In this document: in pieces, positions 5,487 through 7,563 of the stretch
Numbering within the stretch: the first letter of the stretch is position 1
Layout: every line of letters starts with the position of its first letter
NCBI GenBank assembly: GCA_949538655.1
Contig: CATISE010000112.1
Location: forward strand, 1 to 7,563
DNA: 7,563 bases
Origin: Marine Group II euryarchaeote MED-G33
GTDB lineage: Archaea; Thermoplasmatota; Poseidoniia; Poseidoniales; Thalassarchaeaceae
Direction: 5' to 3'
Made by a program: the position numbers and the translations under genes
The notes under the pieces: generated by a model
The model's database searches: none
Told to the model about the DNA's origin: nothing
What the model saw: only the letters and a program-made list of their open reading frames with translations

Positions 5487-6208
5487 ATCTGACTTTCGAA
5501 AAAGATACTCGGGTGGTTATTCTCACGGGTGCTGGCATCAGTGCTGAATCTGGCATTCGTACCTTTCGCGCTTCTGATGGATTGTGGGAAGATCATCGGA
5601 TTGAGGATGTGGCGACCCCGATGGCCTGGGAGCGGGACCCTGAACTGGTTTGGGGTTTCTATCAGGGGCGGCGAAGACAGTTGTTGGATGTAGTTCCAAA
5701 TCCTGCGCATGACGCTTTGGTGGAATTGGAACGGTTTCTTGGGGATGGGTTGTTACTTGTTACCCAAAATGTCGACGATTTACACTCCAGAGCAGGATCT
5801 CAGAATCTGATCCATATGCATGGAGAATTGCAAAAATTACGTTGTGAAGAATGTGGTGATATTGTCGTTGCTATGGATGAGGTTCATCTCGAAGATAGAT
5901 ATGTGGATTGTTCAAAATGTGGTGTGGAGAGAATGCGTCCGCATATCGTATGGTTCCATGAGATGCCGTTGAAAATGCGTGAAATAGAGATAGCAGTTGC
6001 TGATTGTGATGTGTTCATTGCCATCGGGACGAGTGGTCATGTCTACCCCGCGGCGGGTTTCCTTGGACTTGCTCAGGCGTGTGGTGCGCACTGTATTGGA
6101 ATCAATTTAGATCCTCCACAAAACGTAGAGTTGTTCGACGAATTCCATCAAGGGATGGCGGGAGAATTGTTGCCAGATTTGGTCAACAGTTGGGTTGGAT
6201 CTAAGTAA
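5483..6208 (+). CDS. cobB: Sir2-family NAD-dependent protein deacylase, class III (CobB/SIRT5-like)
   Basis: A cytosolic 241-aa sirtuin that removes acyl groups from protein lysines using NAD, releasing nicotinamide and O-acyl-ADP-ribose. Motifs run in full order: GAGISAESGIRTFR (16-29), LWEDHRIEDVATP, FYQGRRRQL, TQNVDDLHSRAG (94-105), catalytic His113 in HMHGEL, a zinc site of Cys121/Cys124 and Cys143/Cys146, GTSGHVYPAAGF (182-193) and GINLD. Tyr60 and Arg63 form the Y-x-x-R pair of class III sirtuins that binds succinyl and malonyl groups, so desuccinylase activity is predicted besides deacetylation. The usual WFGE is WFHE here (His159), a substitution near the substrate groove. The ATG overlaps the preceding TGA (ATGA), implying translational coupling. 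It ends directly against the convergent L18Ae gene. Confidence 0.95.
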   Translation: MNLTFEKDTRVVILTGAGISAESGIRTFRASDGLWEDHRIEDVATPMAWERDPELVWGFYQGRRRQLLDVVPNPAHDALVELERFLGDGLLLVTQNVDDLHSRAGSQNLIHMHGELQKLRCEECGDIVVAMDEVHLEDRYVDCSKCGVERMRPHIVWFHEMPLKMREIEIAVADCDVFIAIGTSGHVYPAAGFLGLAQACGAHCIGINLDPPQNVELFDEFHQGMAGELLPDLVNSWVGSK

Positions 6209-6469
6209 TCACTCTTCTTCATCAACTACCGCTGAGAAGTCGTGGGTGTCACGGAAAGCGGAGATCACTGCAGCCTCCTTGGATGCTGTGGGGTCTATTT
6301 TAGCCACACTTTCGATGTTTACGAAGCGCCGGTTGACGCCGTGACGGCTGCCAAAGAAGGAGTATATGCGGTGACGGGCATCGACTTCATCGGCCGCTAC
6401 GACATCCTTTGTGAATGCCTGAACGATGCGTCCGTTCGGGAAGGTTCCGGTTGCTCTGAATGCCTGCAT
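6209..6469 (-). CDS. rpl18a: Archaeal ribosomal protein L18Ae (LX, eL20)
   Basis: A small 50S subunit protein. From the ATG at 6469 it has 86 aa and starts FRATGTF, as expected for the family. QAFTKDVVAADEVDA, RIYSFFGSRHGVNRRFVNI and a Lys/Asp stretch follow in the order of archaeal LX proteins. The C-terminal 25 residues are acidic and somewhat longer than usual. An in-frame GTG at 6505 would add 12 residues with no family match; the ATG is preferred, and CTTAAA about 28 bases upstream would place the transcription start at or next to it, implying a leaderless mRNA. In many euryarchaea this gene sits just before pfdA and ftsY. Here it is on the same strand but about 2 kb upstream of pfdA, separated by three genes. 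Confidence 0.9.
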   Translation of the reverse strand: MQAFRATGTFPNGRIVQAFTKDVVAADEVDARHRIYSFFGSRHGVNRRFVNIESVAKIDPTASKEAAVISAFRDTHDFSAVVDEEE

Positions 6470-6494
6470 CGAGCCGGCCCACCGACCTTTCTCG

Positions 6495-6500
6495 TTTAAG
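6495..6500 (-). promoter_or_regulatory. Possible TATA box for the L18Ae gene
   Basis: CTTAAA on the minus strand is centred about 28 bases upstream of the ATG at 6469. This is the usual archaeal TATA-to-start distance, so the mRNA may begin at or next to the ATG. No Shine-Dalgarno is seen there, consistent with a leaderless transcript. Confidence 0.4.
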
Positions 6501-6556
6501 CGCACCGTTTGTCACAACGGGATATCATTGATGGTTAGGGACGGTTTCGAGTCACC

Positions 6557-7563
6557 ATGCGTCGGGCGGCATTGATTCTGTGTTTGCTCCTTCTCGCACC
6601 AGTTTCTGGTGCTTGGTCGCTACCAGAATTGCCAGTTGTTGAGGAAGAATGGGTGGTCGTTCGAGAAGACGGGTGGACCCATGCTGATTGGGTCGCCCTT
6701 CGGAGTGACGGGTTGGAACCGTTGCGCCAAATCTCTGTAACTGAAGTACTCGTATGGGGTGATCACGGTACTTACCAGTTAGATTCTGTGCCGGTGTTGC
6801 GTGGACAGGGTGCTGATGGATATCGTGTCGTATTGGAACCGCGGCTACCATCGGGTGCGCAAATGGATATTCTCTCTATGTTTGAATTTGAATCGTTACA
6901 ACTCGCTGTGGCGAATAGTGTGCTTCCAACATCATTTGAGGTGCATGGAATCAATCCTAGTGTATTCGATGTTGTGCCTGGAGTTTGGTGGGTTGAGCCG
7001 TTGCTTGAAACAAAAGCGAGGAATGATCTCTCATCGAGTATCATGGAAAACGGCTCCATGGAAGGCCATCCTGCCTGGAATCTGGGGTTGAACGGTTCGG
7101 GCGTCATCATTGGTGTGGCTGATTCTGGAATTGAGTTAGATCATGGATGCTTCCGAGAAAATGCAACGGATATTGGAGAGATTGGGGTTAATCATCGCAA
7201 GGTCGTATTGGTGAACACATCGATTGATGATGGTGATCATTCTGGACAAGCGGACTACAAACATGGGACGCACATTGCTGGAAGTTTGGTTTGCGATATG
7301 TGGAATGGAACGATGGGTGGGGGGACGAGTCCTTCGCATGGTGCGCGTCTATTGTTTCAAGATGTTGTCAACGAATCTGGTTGGTCGGAACCTAGCATAG
7401 ACTGGTTACTCGCAGAAGCCGTTGCCAATGGCGTAATCATCCATTCCGATAGTTGGGGAGATGATACTGAAGCCTACACTCTACGTAGTGCTGAGTTTGA
7501 TCTGTGGCACCGAGAGATGCCGTGGTCGCTTGCGTTCATTGCGCCCGGAAATAATCCTTCGAA
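6557..7563 (+). CDS. Secreted subtilisin-like serine protease (peptidase S8), 3'-truncated by the window edge
   Basis: An open frame of 335 codons runs off the right edge. The N-terminus (MRRAALILCLLLLAPVSGAWS) is a clear signal peptide with a probable cleavage site after Ala19 or Ser21. Residues about 22-165 form a propeptide-like or accessory region. The S8 catalytic domain starts near 170: GSGVIIGVADSGIELDH with catalytic Asp189, KHGTHIAGSL with catalytic His236, HSDSWGDD, and IAPGNN, where Asn332 fits the oxyanion-hole position. The catalytic Ser (GTSMA-type motif) must lie beyond the window. Secreted S8 proteases are typical of protein-degrading planktonic archaea. The gene diverges from L18Ae with 87 bases between ATGs. 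No strong Shine-Dalgarno is visible before this ATG. Confidence 0.93.
   Translation, partial: MRRAALILCLLLLAPVSGAWSLPELPVVEEEWVVVREDGWTHADWVALRSDGLEPLRQISVTEVLVWGDHGTYQLDSVPVLRGQGADGYRVVLEPRLPSGAQMDILSMFEFESLQLAVANSVLPTSFEVHGINPSVFDVVPGVWWVEPLLETKARNDLSSSIMENGSMEGHPAWNLGLNGSGVIIGVADSGIELDHGCFRENATDIGEIGVNHRKVVLVNTSIDDGDHSGQADYKHGTHIAGSLVCDMWNGTMGGGTSPSHGARLLFQDVVNESGWSEPSIDWLLAEAVANGVIIHSDSWGDDTEAYTLRSAEFDLWHREMPWSLAFIAPGNNPS

Noticed and set aside
5321..5710. A 129-codon minus-strand frame across the nucleotidyltransferase-sirtuin junction
   Set aside because: It covers the ends of two genes with clear family motifs and shows no motif of its own.
6470..6505. GTG at 6505 as the L18Ae start
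   Set aside because: The 12 extra residues do not match the family, no Shine-Dalgarno is visible, and a TATA-like CTTAAA falls inside this stretch.
1..7563. tRNA or rRNA genes, CRISPR arrays, insertion sequences, long direct repeats
   Set aside because: Reading both strands, I saw no cloverleaf, regularly spaced repeat or transposase motif; nearly all bases are accounted for by protein genes.

Overview
The window looks like euryarchaeal DNA, most probably from a planktonic Thermoplasmatota relative such as Marine Group II (Poseidoniales). Three points support this. It carries the archaeal translation and targeting genes for prefoldin alpha, FtsY and ribosomal protein L18Ae. Several genes have archaeal Shine-Dalgarno sequences (GGAGGT, GAGGTGA). 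Packing is extremely tight, with ATGA overlaps, shared stop bases and almost no spacers. The lineage is inferred from gene content and style; no rRNA is present.

Layout. Positions 1-1238 (+ strand) hold the tail of a probable SDR-family reductase, a eukaryotic-type orotidine-5'-phosphate decarboxylase (pyrF) and a small one-helix membrane protein. Positions 4606-1235 (- strand) hold a DoxX-like membrane protein, prefoldin alpha, the SRP receptor FtsY, a DUF1844 protein, and a tail-anchored protein with a degenerate response-regulator receiver domain. The last four are tightly spaced and probably form one transcription unit. Positions 4710-6208 (+) hold a GlmU-like nucleotidyltransferase overlapping a class III (CobB/SIRT5-like) sirtuin by ATGA. 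Positions 6469-6209 (-) hold ribosomal protein L18Ae. From 6557 to the window edge (+) runs the N-terminal part of a secreted subtilisin-like (S8) protease; it stays open to the edge and has no stop codon inside the window.

Functionally, the minus-strand cluster joins nascent-chain chaperoning (prefoldin) and membrane targeting (FtsY) to two proteins of unknown role. The DUF1844 protein and the membrane-anchored pseudo-receiver are the best candidates here for an undescribed system, perhaps an accessory or regulatory arm of SRP-dependent targeting. The nucleotidyltransferase-sirtuin pair is a second candidate functional unit. Several enzymes lack expected key residues: the phosphate-binding Arg of PyrF is Ser, the metal-binding Asp of the nucleotidyltransferase is Thr, and the phospho-acceptor Asp of the receiver is Ser. 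Both convergent gene ends meet with no spacer, so no conventional terminator is visible.
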